In this document: positions 1-6,182 of the stretch, one piece after another | Numbering within the stretch: position 1 is the stretch's first letter | Layout: the number at the start of each line of letters is the position of its first letter | Made by a program: the position numbers and the translations under genes | The notes under the pieces: generated by a model | Told to the model about the DNA's origin: nothing | The model's database searches: none | The model's input: only the letters and a program-made list of their open reading frames with translations | Virus record (IMG/VR): IMGVR_UViG_3300031974_000724 | Span: 1-22,235 of that record | Length of the DNA: 22,235 bases | DNA from: a virus | Strand: one strand, 5' to 3'

Positions 1-2
1 AC

Positions 3-764
3 TTTGGTGAACGAATGAAAGATGCCCTGCGATCTTGGGCTAGGCCACCTAAGAGAGATTCATCTTTTAGTATACGTATGTCTAACATAGGTAAGCCTTC
101 TCGCAGGTTGTGGTTTGATAAGAACAATGATCTCGCTCCAGAGACTCAGCATCCCAAGACTTTCATAAAGTTTTTGTACGGTCACCTTCTTGAAGAGGTG
201 GTGCTGATGCTTGCTAGGTTGACTCCTAATGACGTTGACTCTGAGCAGAAAGAGGTTATGGTTGATGGTGTGTCCGGTCACATGGACTGCAAAATAAATG
301 GGGAGGTTGTCGATATCAAGACTGCCTCTGGTTTTTCATTCAGGAAATTTAAGGAGGGAAAGCTGAGAGAGGATGATCCTTTTGGATACATCCCTCAGTT
401 AGCAGGATATGAAGCAGCAGAAGGAACAGATCAAGGAGGCTTTCTTGTCATCAACAAAGAAAACGGTGATCTTTGTTTCTATGTACCTGACGATTTGGAT
501 AAGCCTATTGTCAGTGACCGTATTGCCAAACTTACCAAAGATCTAAATCGAAAGACACCTCCACCTGATCTGTGTTATGAGCCTGTTGATGAAGGAAAGA
601 AGGGCAACAAGAAACTGCACAAGAACTGCACGTTCTGTCCCCATAAGTTTGAGTGTTTTAAGAACGCTAACGATGGTCAGGGTCTAAGGATATTTGATTA
701 CACCAGAGGCCCAGTGTACTTTACAAAAGTTGTAGTGCCTCCTAGAGTTGAGGAAATTGTATGA
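3..764 (+). CDS. Cas4/RecB-like PD-(D/E)XK exonuclease, probably 5'-partial
   Basis: Likely a single-strand DNA exonuclease of the Cas4/RecB nuclease superfamily, used in phage recombination or host DNA breakdown. Numbered from the ATG at 15, the core is visible in order: GHLLEE (56-61), GHMD (88-91), the catalytic DIK (100-102) and the QxxxY motif (Q128, Y132). The C-terminus holds CTFC plus a third Cys (C205, C208, C214; spacing C-x2-C-x5-C), as in the Fe-S cluster of Cas4. The N-terminal Cys of Cas4 is absent: GKPSRRLWF has Ser at that place, and C187 may supply the fourth ligand. The frame is open to the left edge of the window, and the residues before the ATG at 15 (FGER) look like protein, so the true start is probably outside. 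If not, GGTGA just before 15 could serve as a ribosome site. The stop overlaps the next gene by ATGA. Confidence 0.85.
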   Translation, partial: FGERMKDALRSWARPPKRDSSFSIRMSNIGKPSRRLWFDKNNDLAPETQHPKTFIKFLYGHLLEEVVLMLARLTPNDVDSEQKEVMVDGVSGHMDCKINGEVVDIKTASGFSFRKFKEGKLREDDPFGYIPQLAGYEAAEGTDQGGFLVINKENGDLCFYVPDDLDKPIVSDRIAKLTKDLNRKTPPPDLCYEPVDEGKKGNKKLHKNCTFCPHKFECFKNANDGQGLRIFDYTRGPVYFTKVVVPPRVEEIV

Positions 765-1036
765 ACGGATTGCGGTCTAAGCTAGTACGGCTAAGGGCTA
801 AAGAGTTGCTGCTTCAGTGGATGCAGTCACTGGTTGATGAAGATTCTGCTAGTAAGTACACACTTAAAAACGTGTTGTCTTTTTCTCCAAAGCAAACTCA
901 TCTCTACTATAATGATGGTTCGTATCATCTAAGCGCATACACTTTCAAGTGGTTTACTCAGCAGGTAAAAAAGCTTAGTAAAACTAAAGAGATAGCAGAC
1001 ATTTCTATAGAAGATTGTAAGGAAGTGTCTAAGTGA
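761..1036 (+). CDS. small basic hypothetical protein (91 aa)
   Basis: I do not recognise this protein. It is 91 residues, Lys/Leu-rich, with a predicted helical N-terminus (about 1-25) and no Cys motif, signal peptide or membrane segment. Its ATG overlaps the nuclease stop codon (ATGA), and an AGGA lies a few bases before the start, so it is translationally coupled to the nuclease. Its own end overlaps the GTG of the resolvase gene by four bases. The position between two nucleases suggests a role in DNA metabolism, but that is only inference from context. Confidence 0.75.
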   Translation: MNGLRSKLVRLRAKELLLQWMQSLVDEDSASKYTLKNVLSFSPKQTHLYYNDGSYHLSAYTFKWFTQQVKKLSKTKEIADISIEDCKEVSK

Positions 1037-1470
1037 AAATACGAAAAGGCTATCGCAAGAAGCGTGTAGTGCGTCCAGTTGAGAAGGATGTGCCGGAATC
1101 TTATGACTCTAAGTGGGAGTACTCTCTACACAAGGGGCTTCTAAGAAACTGGGAGCATCACAGCGACACTGTAGATTACGTCATCAAGCACAAGTACCAT
1201 CCTGATTTTATCAAGATCATTGATGGTAAGACTATTCTGTTAGAAGCAAAGGGTAGGTTCTGGGATTACCAAGAGTACAACAAGTACACTTGGATCAGGA
1301 AAGCTTTGCCTAAAAATACAGAGCTAGTGTTCTTATTCTCTGATCCATACGCACCAATGCCACAGGCAAAGAAAAGGAAGGACGGTAGCAAGCGATCTCA
1401 CGCTGAGTGGGCAGAGGCTAACGACTTTACTTGGTACACTGAAGAGAATTTACCAGAGGAAATGCAATGA
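1033..1470 (+). CDS. T7 endonuclease I-like Holliday-junction resolvase
   Basis: Structure-specific endonuclease expected to resolve branched DNA before packaging and to help break down host DNA. The match to T7 gp3 is visible by motif: a SKWE near the N-terminus for the first acidic residue (RSGLE in T7), then HPDF followed about a dozen residues on by LEAKGRFW, the D...ExK catalytic core (PDF...ETKGLW in T7). After these come a VFLFS strand and a C-terminal HAEWAEANDFTWY block that parallels the T7 SYGEFCEKHGIKF. At 145 aa it is about the same size as T7 endonuclease I (149 aa). The start is GTG in a GTGA overlap with the preceding stop, so no other start is needed. It ends in an ATGA overlap with the DUF3310 gene. 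I am confident of the family; exact substrate preference is not visible. Confidence 0.88.
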   Translation: MKIRKGYRKKRVVRPVEKDVPESYDSKWEYSLHKGLLRNWEHHSDTVDYVIKHKYHPDFIKIIDGKTILLEAKGRFWDYQEYNKYTWIRKALPKNTELVFLFSDPYAPMPQAKKRKDGSKRSHAEWAEANDFTWYTEENLPEEMQ

Positions 1471-1727
1471 GTTTTGATGATGTAAGTAAGCCCGAACACT
1501 ACAACAGTGGTGACATAGAATGTATTGACGCAATAGAGGCTGCGTCTACATGGGAAGAATATCAAGGATATTTACGTGGGAATGTGTTAAAATATATCTG
1601 GAGATACAGATACAAAGATAATGTAAAGGACTTAAGAAAAGCTAAGTGGTATCTCGAAAGGCTTATTAAGTTTATTCAAGATGGTCAAAAATCTGAACCC
1701 TTAAACTTGGATTATCTACAAGAATGA
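1467..1727 (+). CDS. DUF3310 (nucleotide kinase-like) protein
   Basis: Short phage protein of the DUF3310 family. The family signature is easy to see: KPEHYNSG near the N-terminus (8-15), ECIDAIEA (18-25), then YLRGNVLKYIWRYRYK followed by DLRKAKWYLERLI. Members are often annotated as nucleotide kinase-like, but no catalytic activity can be deduced here. It is 86 aa, usual for the stand-alone form. It is coupled to its neighbours by ATGA overlaps at both ends and sits just ahead of ribonucleotide reductase, which fits a role linked to nucleotide or DNA metabolism. Confidence 0.88.
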   Translation: MSFDDVSKPEHYNSGDIECIDAIEAASTWEEYQGYLRGNVLKYIWRYRYKDNVKDLRKAKWYLERLIKFIQDGQKSEPLNLDYLQE

Positions 1728-1924
1728 AAGGCGAAATGTTTTTTACTGATATTGATGGCGATGTGTGGCAGTACGAACTACGGACTAACCCTCCAGAGGC
1801 TATGTACTGGGACACATATAAGCTAAAGGTAACAGATATAAAAGTCCTGACTGACGCTAACAGAGAAACAAAAACCAGAGTGCGTCAGGAGATTTATAGA
1901 GATATAGAAAATGTGGGATCGTAA
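1724..1924 (+). CDS. hypothetical protein (66 aa)
   Basis: Not recognised. A 66-residue acidic/basic mixed protein beginning MKGEMFFTDIDGDVWQYE, probably a small beta-rich fold, with no Cys, signal peptide or membrane segment. The ATG overlaps the DUF3310 stop (ATGA). The next certain start (nrdA) is 62 bases downstream; a short basic reading frame spans that gap. The tight coupling supports a real gene. Confidence 0.65.
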   Translation: MKGEMFFTDIDGDVWQYELRTNPPEAMYWDTYKLKVTDIKVLTDANRETKTRVRQEIYRDIENVGS

Positions 1925-2042
1925 AGAAGAAAGACGCTCAACGTACAAACGAAAGAAGAGTAAGTATAACAGGAAGCACAGACACAATGACGCAGACAAA
2001 GATAGGCGAACAAGATTACTTAGGAATAAAGATCAACTATGA
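1911..2042 (+). CDS. possible 43-aa very basic protein overlapping nrdA
   Basis: A reading frame that starts with ATG 14 bases before the stop of the 66-aa gene, fills the only sizeable gap in the + operon and runs 56 bases into nrdA. Its product is dominated by Arg, Lys, His and Asn (for example YKRKKSKYNRKHRHN). Overlapping starts are the rule in this operon, which makes it plausible. However, it has only a weak purine-rich ribosome site, and its second half may be a frame artefact of nrdA. If not coding, 1925-1986 is simply the nrdA leader, with AGGAAG about 10 bases before its ATG. Confidence 0.25.
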   Translation: MWDRKEERRSTYKRKKSKYNRKHRHNDADKDRRTRLLRNKDQL

Positions 2043-3900
2043 TGCAGAAGAACGACTAGATTCTTTTGCACTAGCAACTATAAAAGATAGATACCTTTGG
2101 GAGAATGAGACTCATGCTCAGGAAGCTTTTGCTCGTGCCAGTGTATTTGGTGCTACTTATCAAGGACACACTGATTACGATCTTGCACAGCGACTTTACC
2201 TATACGCTAGTCGTTTCTGGTTCATGTTTAGCACTCCTATCCTTAGCAACGGGGGAACCTCTCGTGGCCTACCTATCAGTTGCTTTCTTAACTATGTTCC
2301 TGATTCCCGCCATGGTCTATCTGATCACTATGATGAAAACATATGGCTTGCTAGTGGAGGTGGAGGCATCGGTGGATGTTGGAGTGGTGTTCGGAGTAAT
2401 GGTGTGGACACTTCTAACGGTTCTAAGTCTACTGGCTCTATCCCATTCATGCACGTAGTTGATAGCCAGATGTTGGCTTTCAATCAGGGTGTCACCCGCA
2501 GAGGAAGCTACGCTGCCTATACAGATATCTCTCATCCAGAGATTGAAGAGTTCATCAATATGCGTAAGACTACTGGCGGCGATCTAAACCGCAAGTGCCT
2601 GAACCTACACAACGGTGTTAGCATATCCAATGAGTTCTTGGAAGCTGTCAGATGCGACAAGGATTGGAGACTCATAGACCCCAAGACAAACACAGCAGTT
2701 AAAACTATGTCTGCTCGTGATCTCTGGTTCCAACTTATCCAAACCCGTATGGAAACTGGAGAACCTTATATAGTTAATCTGGATATCTGTAATGACATGA
2801 TGCCAGAAGAGCAGAAGAAACTGGGGCTTGCTATTAATCAGAGCAACCTCTGCTCAGAGATAACCCTGCCTACCAATGAAGAACGAACAGCGGTGTGCTG
2901 TCTATCAAGTGTTAATCTAGAACACTATGATGAGTGGTCTATAGAGGATAACTTCATCCCTGACTTGATCACTATGCTTGACAATGTACTCCAACATTTC
3001 ATTGATTATCCTCTTGAAAATAGTTGGCCTACCAACAATGAGTACATGGCAGACAGACCTCTTGACTTTGACACATTCAAGTCTATGTGCCGTGAGGATC
3101 GCAAGGGATACGCTAAGGCTGCGTTCTCTGCGTACCGTGAGAGAGCGGTTGGTCTAGGTGCTATGGGATTTCACAGCTATCTACAACGAAACAACATAGC
3201 CTTTGAGAGTATGTATGCTGCCTCATTCAATCACAAATCTTTTTCTCACATAAAAGATCGGGCTAGTGCAGCCACTCGTATGTTAGCTAAGGAGCGTGGA
3301 GATGCTCCGGATATGTTAGGCAGCGGCAAGCGTAACTCACACCTGATGGCTGTTGCACCTAACGCCTCAAGCTCTATCATTTGTGGAGGGACGAGTCCTT
3401 CTATAGAACCTATACGAGCTAACACCTACACTCACAAAACTCTTTCCGGTTCTTTCAGGGTACGCAATAAGTATCTTGATGATATCCTGTTTGAGTTGTA
3501 TCCTAACAATGATACCAGAGAGAAAGTGTGGAAAGATATCGCAGCCCATGAAGGATCTGTGCAGCATCTTGAAGATTTACCTGATGAAGTCAAAGAAGTT
3601 TTCAAGACTGCACCAGAGCTAAATCAGATATGGATTATCGAACACGCTGAGAACAGGCAGCAGTACATATGCCAAAGCCAAAGTGTGAATCTATTCTTTG
3701 TGCCTCCTAAGTCATCTGAAGATCAAGAGACTCACGATAGTTTTCTGCAATATGTAAGTGATGTTCATTGGGCAGGTGCTAACAAACTGAAGTCTATGTA
3801 TTATCTGAGGTCTGATGCCGCACGATCCACTGAGAACGTGAACATAAAGATACCTCGCATAAAGCTAGACGAGGAAGGGTGCTTGAGTTGTGAAGGCTAA
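1987..3900 (+). CDS. nrdA: class I ribonucleoside-diphosphate reductase, alpha subunit
   Basis: Large subunit of class I ribonucleotide reductase, which makes dNDPs for phage DNA synthesis together with the NrdB encoded at 4298. The active-site residues are all visible: C99 in GLPISCF and C305 in AVCCLSS (the redox pair), N287/C289/E291 in NQSNLCSEI (thiyl-radical Cys with its Asn and Glu), Y605-Y606 in SMYYLRS (radical transfer), and a C-terminal CLSC tail (C632, C635) for re-reduction by a thioredoxin or glutaredoxin. At 637 aa it is clearly shorter than E. coli NrdA (761 aa). The N-terminus begins at the helical domain, so the ATP-cone that lets dATP switch the enzyme off is missing. AGGAAG lies about 10 bases before the ATG. 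The end overlaps the next gene by 11 bases. Confidence 0.96.
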   Translation: MTQTKIGEQDYLGIKINYDAEERLDSFALATIKDRYLWENETHAQEAFARASVFGATYQGHTDYDLAQRLYLYASRFWFMFSTPILSNGGTSRGLPISCFLNYVPDSRHGLSDHYDENIWLASGGGGIGGCWSGVRSNGVDTSNGSKSTGSIPFMHVVDSQMLAFNQGVTRRGSYAAYTDISHPEIEEFINMRKTTGGDLNRKCLNLHNGVSISNEFLEAVRCDKDWRLIDPKTNTAVKTMSARDLWFQLIQTRMETGEPYIVNLDICNDMMPEEQKKLGLAINQSNLCSEITLPTNEERTAVCCLSSVNLEHYDEWSIEDNFIPDLITMLDNVLQHFIDYPLENSWPTNNEYMADRPLDFDTFKSMCREDRKGYAKAAFSAYRERAVGLGAMGFHSYLQRNNIAFESMYAASFNHKSFSHIKDRASAATRMLAKERGDAPDMLGSGKRNSHLMAVAPNASSSIICGGTSPSIEPIRANTYTHKTLSGSFRVRNKYLDDILFELYPNNDTREKVWKDIAAHEGSVQHLEDLPDEVKEVFKTAPELNQIWIIEHAENRQQYICQSQSVNLFFVPPKSSEDQETHDSFLQYVSDVHWAGANKLKSMYYLRSDAARSTENVNIKIPRIKLDEEGCLSCEG

Positions 3901-4144
3901 GGTGATAGAGGTTAAATGGGACGATGCTTGGATAGACACTGAAGATGTCTTGATAGCAGATGCTAAAAAGCTTAAGCCCATTTCTCGCTCAACTGTAGGT
4001 TGGTTGGTTGCCGACAATGAAAATGAGTTAATACTTTCTACTGATATGTATCACAACGAGAAAGACAAAGAGTATGTAAATGCTATAATGGTTATCCCGA
4101 AAGGGATGATCACTGACTACTGGGAGTACACTACGGACATTTAA
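3890..4144 (+). CDS. hypothetical protein between nrdA and nrdB (84 aa)
   Basis: Unrecognised 84-residue protein starting at a GTG inside the last codons of nrdA (11-base overlap). The sequence reads as a small beta-barrel-like protein: MKAKVIEVKWDDAWIDTED, then STVGWLVADNENELILS and IMVIPKGMITDYWEY, typical of strand-turn-strand patterning. Small phage proteins with this look are common in replication modules, but I cannot assign a family. No membrane segment, signal peptide or metal motif. Confidence 0.75.
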   Translation: MKAKVIEVKWDDAWIDTEDVLIADAKKLKPISRSTVGWLVADNENELILSTDMYHNEKDKEYVNAIMVIPKGMITDYWEYTTDI

Positions 4145-4149
4145 ATACT

Positions 4150-4317
4150 ATGGCATACAGACAGTGCGATAACTGTGGTTGTAAAATGACTGAGATATTA
4201 TTTTATGATCATAATGATGAAACAAAAAAACTTTACCATGAAGCATGGCAGTGTCCTTTCTGTCAGTTAAGGGTAGAGAAACCAAAGGAGAAAGCAAGTG
4301 AGCCTACTGGGGACTAG
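4150..4317 (+). CDS. 55-aa zinc-ribbon protein
   Basis: Small gene between the 84-aa protein and nrdB. The ATG at 4150 follows the previous stop by five bases. The product has two Cys knuckles: QCDNCGCKM near the N-terminus (C6, C9, C11) and QCPFCQL (C35, C38), a CxxC...CxxC zinc-ribbon arrangement with about 25 residues between knuckles, then a charged tail. Such ribbons usually bind nucleic acid or dock on a protein partner. Its last 20 bases overlap the start of nrdB, and the nrdB ribosome site (AAGGAG, 4285-4290) lies inside it, so the two are probably co-translated. Function beyond zinc binding is unknown. Confidence 0.7.
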   Translation: MAYRQCDNCGCKMTEILFYDHNDETKKLYHEAWQCPFCQLRVEKPKEKASEPTGD

Positions 4318-5266
4318 AGATTATTACAAACCTTTTGATTACCCTTGGATGTTTGATTACTACGTCCAACAGAATCAAATGATGTGGCTACCAGAAGATG
4401 TGCCACTACACAATGACGTTAAAGATTGGCAGGATATGTCTGATCAAGAGAAGAATCTTTTGACTCAGATCTTCAGGCTGTTCACCCAATCAGATGTGGA
4501 CGTTGCGTCTGGGTACATAGACAGATACATGAGGGTGTTCAAAAAGCCAGAGGCTAGGATGATGATGTCTTCCTTTGCCAACATGGAATCAATTCATCAA
4601 CACGCCTATAGCCTTTTGCTAGACACAGTAGGTATGCCAGAGATTGAGTACAAAGCTTTTGCGGAGTACGAGGCTATGGCTGACAAGCACGAGTATATTA
4701 GTAGCTCTCCCCTCAAGATAAAGGACAAGCACTCTATCGCTAAGAACCTAGCAATCTACTCAGGATTCACTGAGGGCTTGCAATTGTTCAGCAGTTTTGT
4801 TATACTATTAAACTTCCCACGCTTTGGTAAGATGAAGGGCATGGGACAGATTGTAACTTACAGTATTCGTGATGAGTCACTGCACGTTGAGGCAATGACA
4901 AAACTCTTCAGAGAGTTTATCAAAGAAAATGTAGATATCTGGACTGATGATTTCAAGAAAGAGATCTACTCTGTATGTAGAGAGATGGTGAAACTGGAGG
5001 ACAAGTTTCTTGACTTAGTGTTTGAGATGGGGGATATTGTGGGCTTGACTAAAGAAGAGATGAAGGAATACATTCGCTACATTGCTGACAGGAGGTTGTT
5101 GCAGTTGGGTCTAAAACCTAACTTTGAAGTTAGCGACAACCCACTGACTTGGTTGGATGATGTGCTTGGAGTCGAACATCAAAACTTTTTTGAAGGACGA
5201 TCCACTACATACATGAAGGCAGGTCTGAAAGGCAACATTGAGAATGTAAGTTTTGCCCATGTCTGA
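4298..5266 (+). CDS. nrdB: class I ribonucleoside-diphosphate reductase, beta subunit
   Basis: Radical-generating small subunit that pairs with NrdA. All six di-iron ligands align with E. coli NrdB at the expected spacing: D66, E97 and H100 (MESIH), E159 (GFTEG), E193 and H196 (DESLH). The radical tyrosine is Y104, four residues after H100 as in E. coli, so this is a Tyr-radical class I enzyme. At 322 aa it is slightly shorter than E. coli NrdB (376 aa). The start is GTG at 4298, seven bases after a good AAGGAG; this start is preferred because the protein then begins with the family-typical LLGTRDYYKPF. The C-terminus (TTYMKAGLKG...) would be the flexible tail that binds NrdA. Confidence 0.96.
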   Translation: MSLLGTRDYYKPFDYPWMFDYYVQQNQMMWLPEDVPLHNDVKDWQDMSDQEKNLLTQIFRLFTQSDVDVASGYIDRYMRVFKKPEARMMMSSFANMESIHQHAYSLLLDTVGMPEIEYKAFAEYEAMADKHEYISSSPLKIKDKHSIAKNLAIYSGFTEGLQLFSSFVILLNFPRFGKMKGMGQIVTYSIRDESLHVEAMTKLFREFIKENVDIWTDDFKKEIYSVCREMVKLEDKFLDLVFEMGDIVGLTKEEMKEYIRYIADRRLLQLGLKPNFEVSDNPLTWLDDVLGVEHQNFFEGRSTTYMKAGLKGNIENVSFAHV

Positions 5267-5483
5267 GCAGCAGTCTCAAGAGGGGAACCTCATATCATTC
5301 AAGGTTGTTATAACTCAGGAAGGTAATATCGTGTCTGAGCTTAGTCATCTTCCTCTAGGCCAAGCTCAGAAGATATTCCAGAAAGATGATTATGATATTA
5401 TCGCAAAGATAATAGGAGACTTGAAAGAAAAACTAGATCCTCTGCACGACTTTATAGAACAAGAAGTGCAGAGTATCATTTAG
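5259..5483 (+). CDS. hypothetical protein, last gene of the + module (74 aa)
   Basis: Unrecognised 74-residue acidic protein. I place the start at the ATG at 5259, giving MSEQQSQEGN; a TTG two codons upstream is possible but less likely. It begins eight bases before the nrdB stop. The first half looks like two strands (ISFKVVITQEGNIVSEL), the second half like a helical pair (IIAKIIGDLKEKLDPLHDF). No metal or membrane motif. Its stop codon overlaps the stop of the opposing - strand gene by eight bases, so it ends the rightward operon. Confidence 0.65.
   Translation: MSEQQSQEGNLISFKVVITQEGNIVSELSHLPLGQAQKIFQKDDYDIIAKIIGDLKEKLDPLHDFIEQEVQSII
5441..5472. terminator. weak candidate hairpin at the convergent junction
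   Basis: A perfect 7-bp inverted repeat, TCTGCAC (5441-5447) and GTGCAGA (5466-5472), with an 18-base loop, lies inside the last + strand gene. Read on the - strand it is followed after eight bases by TTTTTCTTT, so it might act as a terminator for the leftward transcript. On the + strand no T-run follows. The large loop and the gap before the T-run make this weak. Confidence 0.2.
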
Positions 5484-5805
5484 AAGAAGGCTTGTGCATA
5501 AACGCAGTTGCCCCCATATAAGTACCAACTATTCCGCACATAGAGAAATAGAAAAGACCAAGCAGGTCTGACAAAGCATTTACTCTACTGTCTGGGATGA
5601 TGGGAGTAAAGAGAACTATGGTAGTCGCTGTCATCACAAGGATAGCTAACCAAGCCATAAGCTTTTGCGCCTCTGACTTTTCTTCTCTTAACTCAAGGTC
5701 TATCATTTCTTTGGCACGTTCTATTTCAGAATCAGATACAACTCCATCTTTATCTAGATCATACTGAGCATACTTAGAATCAAGTTGTAGTTTCTTTGGA
5801 GACAT
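5476..5805 (-). CDS. EF-hand protein with two membrane segments
   Basis: A 109-aa protein with a canonical 12-residue EF-hand loop at 16-27 (DLDKDGVVSDSE: D1, D3, D5, G6, a hydrophobic residue at 8 and Glu at 12), then a charged helix, then two hydrophobic segments at about 48-70 and 82-104 and a short basic tail. Calcium binding is strongly suggested. The small two-TM build and the position at the end of the lysis-containing late operon would fit a membrane role such as a second holin, antiholin or Ca-responsive regulator, but this is inference. Its ATG overlaps the previous stop by one base (TGATG). It ends the leftward module and overlaps the + strand gene's stop by eight bases. Confidence 0.85.
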   Translation of the reverse strand: MSPKKLQLDSKYAQYDLDKDGVVSDSEIERAKEMIDLELREEKSEAQKLMAWLAILVMTATTIVLFTPIIPDSRVNALSDLLGLFYFSMCGIVGTYMGATAFMHKPSSK

Positions 5806-5987
5806 CAGTGTAGGTCTTCTTGTACCCCAGAAAATAATTCTTCTGGTCTAGACATTGCTACGAACTGAGCCTCAAATATATCTCTGTAGGTTTCAAAGTC
5901 TACAAAGTCTAGTTCTTTTGCCGCATGAACACGACAATATATTTGATAAGCTGCTCCTAGTTGTTCTTCTGTATAGAGTGCCAACAT
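5805..5987 (-). CDS. hypothetical protein (60 aa)
   Basis: Unrecognised small acidic protein, MLALYTEEQLGAAYQIYCR..., predicted mostly helical, with one Cys and many aromatic residues. No signal peptide or membrane segment. It starts three bases after the lipoprotein stop and is coupled to the EF-hand gene by a TGATG junction. Small soluble helical proteins in this place are often phage-specific, and no function can be offered. Confidence 0.65.
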   Translation of the reverse strand: MLALYTEEQLGAAYQIYCRVHAAKELDFVDFETYRDIFEAQFVAMSRPEELFSGVQEDLH

Positions 5988-5990
5988 AAA

Positions 5991-6182
5991 TTAAAACCTG
6001 TCTACTAGATAATCTACTGAGCAGGTGGGCTGTGAACGACAGCCTAGCCATTTCAGTTGAAGATTGTCTTGGTTGATGTAATTGAATGGTGGCTCGTCAT
6101 TAAACCAATCACCATCCGCTGCATTACAAGCTGTTAAAGTTCCTAAAAATATAATCGATAAAATTTCTTTAACGTATTTCAT
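5991..6182 (-). CDS. small lipoprotein (63 aa)
   Basis: The N-terminus MKYVKEILSIIFLGTLTAC is a bacterial lipoprotein signal: basic start, hydrophobic core and a lipobox LTAC ending at C19. Mature size would be about 45 residues, with Asn at +2, which is compatible with outer-membrane sorting. Two further Cys (C48, C54 in GCRSQPTCS) could form a disulfide in the periplasm. The gene overlaps the monooxygenase-like gene by 14 bases, so the two are probably translated together. Options are a small outer-membrane spanin-type lysis protein or an accessory lipoprotein for the exported haem/copper protein. It lacks the Pro-rich mature part common in Rz1, so I cannot choose. Confidence 0.75.
   Translation of the reverse strand: MKYVKEILSIIFLGTLTACNAADGDWFNDEPPFNYINQDNLQLKWLGCRSQPTCSVDYLVDRF

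Noticed and set aside
15-764. Cas4-like nuclease as a sign of a CRISPR-Cas locus
   Set aside because: No repeat array or other cas gene is nearby; neighbours are phage replication genes, where stand-alone Cas4-like nucleases are common.
2105-2458. A 117-codon hydrophobic frame inside nrdA that looks like a multi-TM protein
   Set aside because: It lies wholly within the conserved catalytic part of nrdA in another frame; the hydrophobicity comes from shifted reading of nrdA codons, and there is no separate ribosome site.
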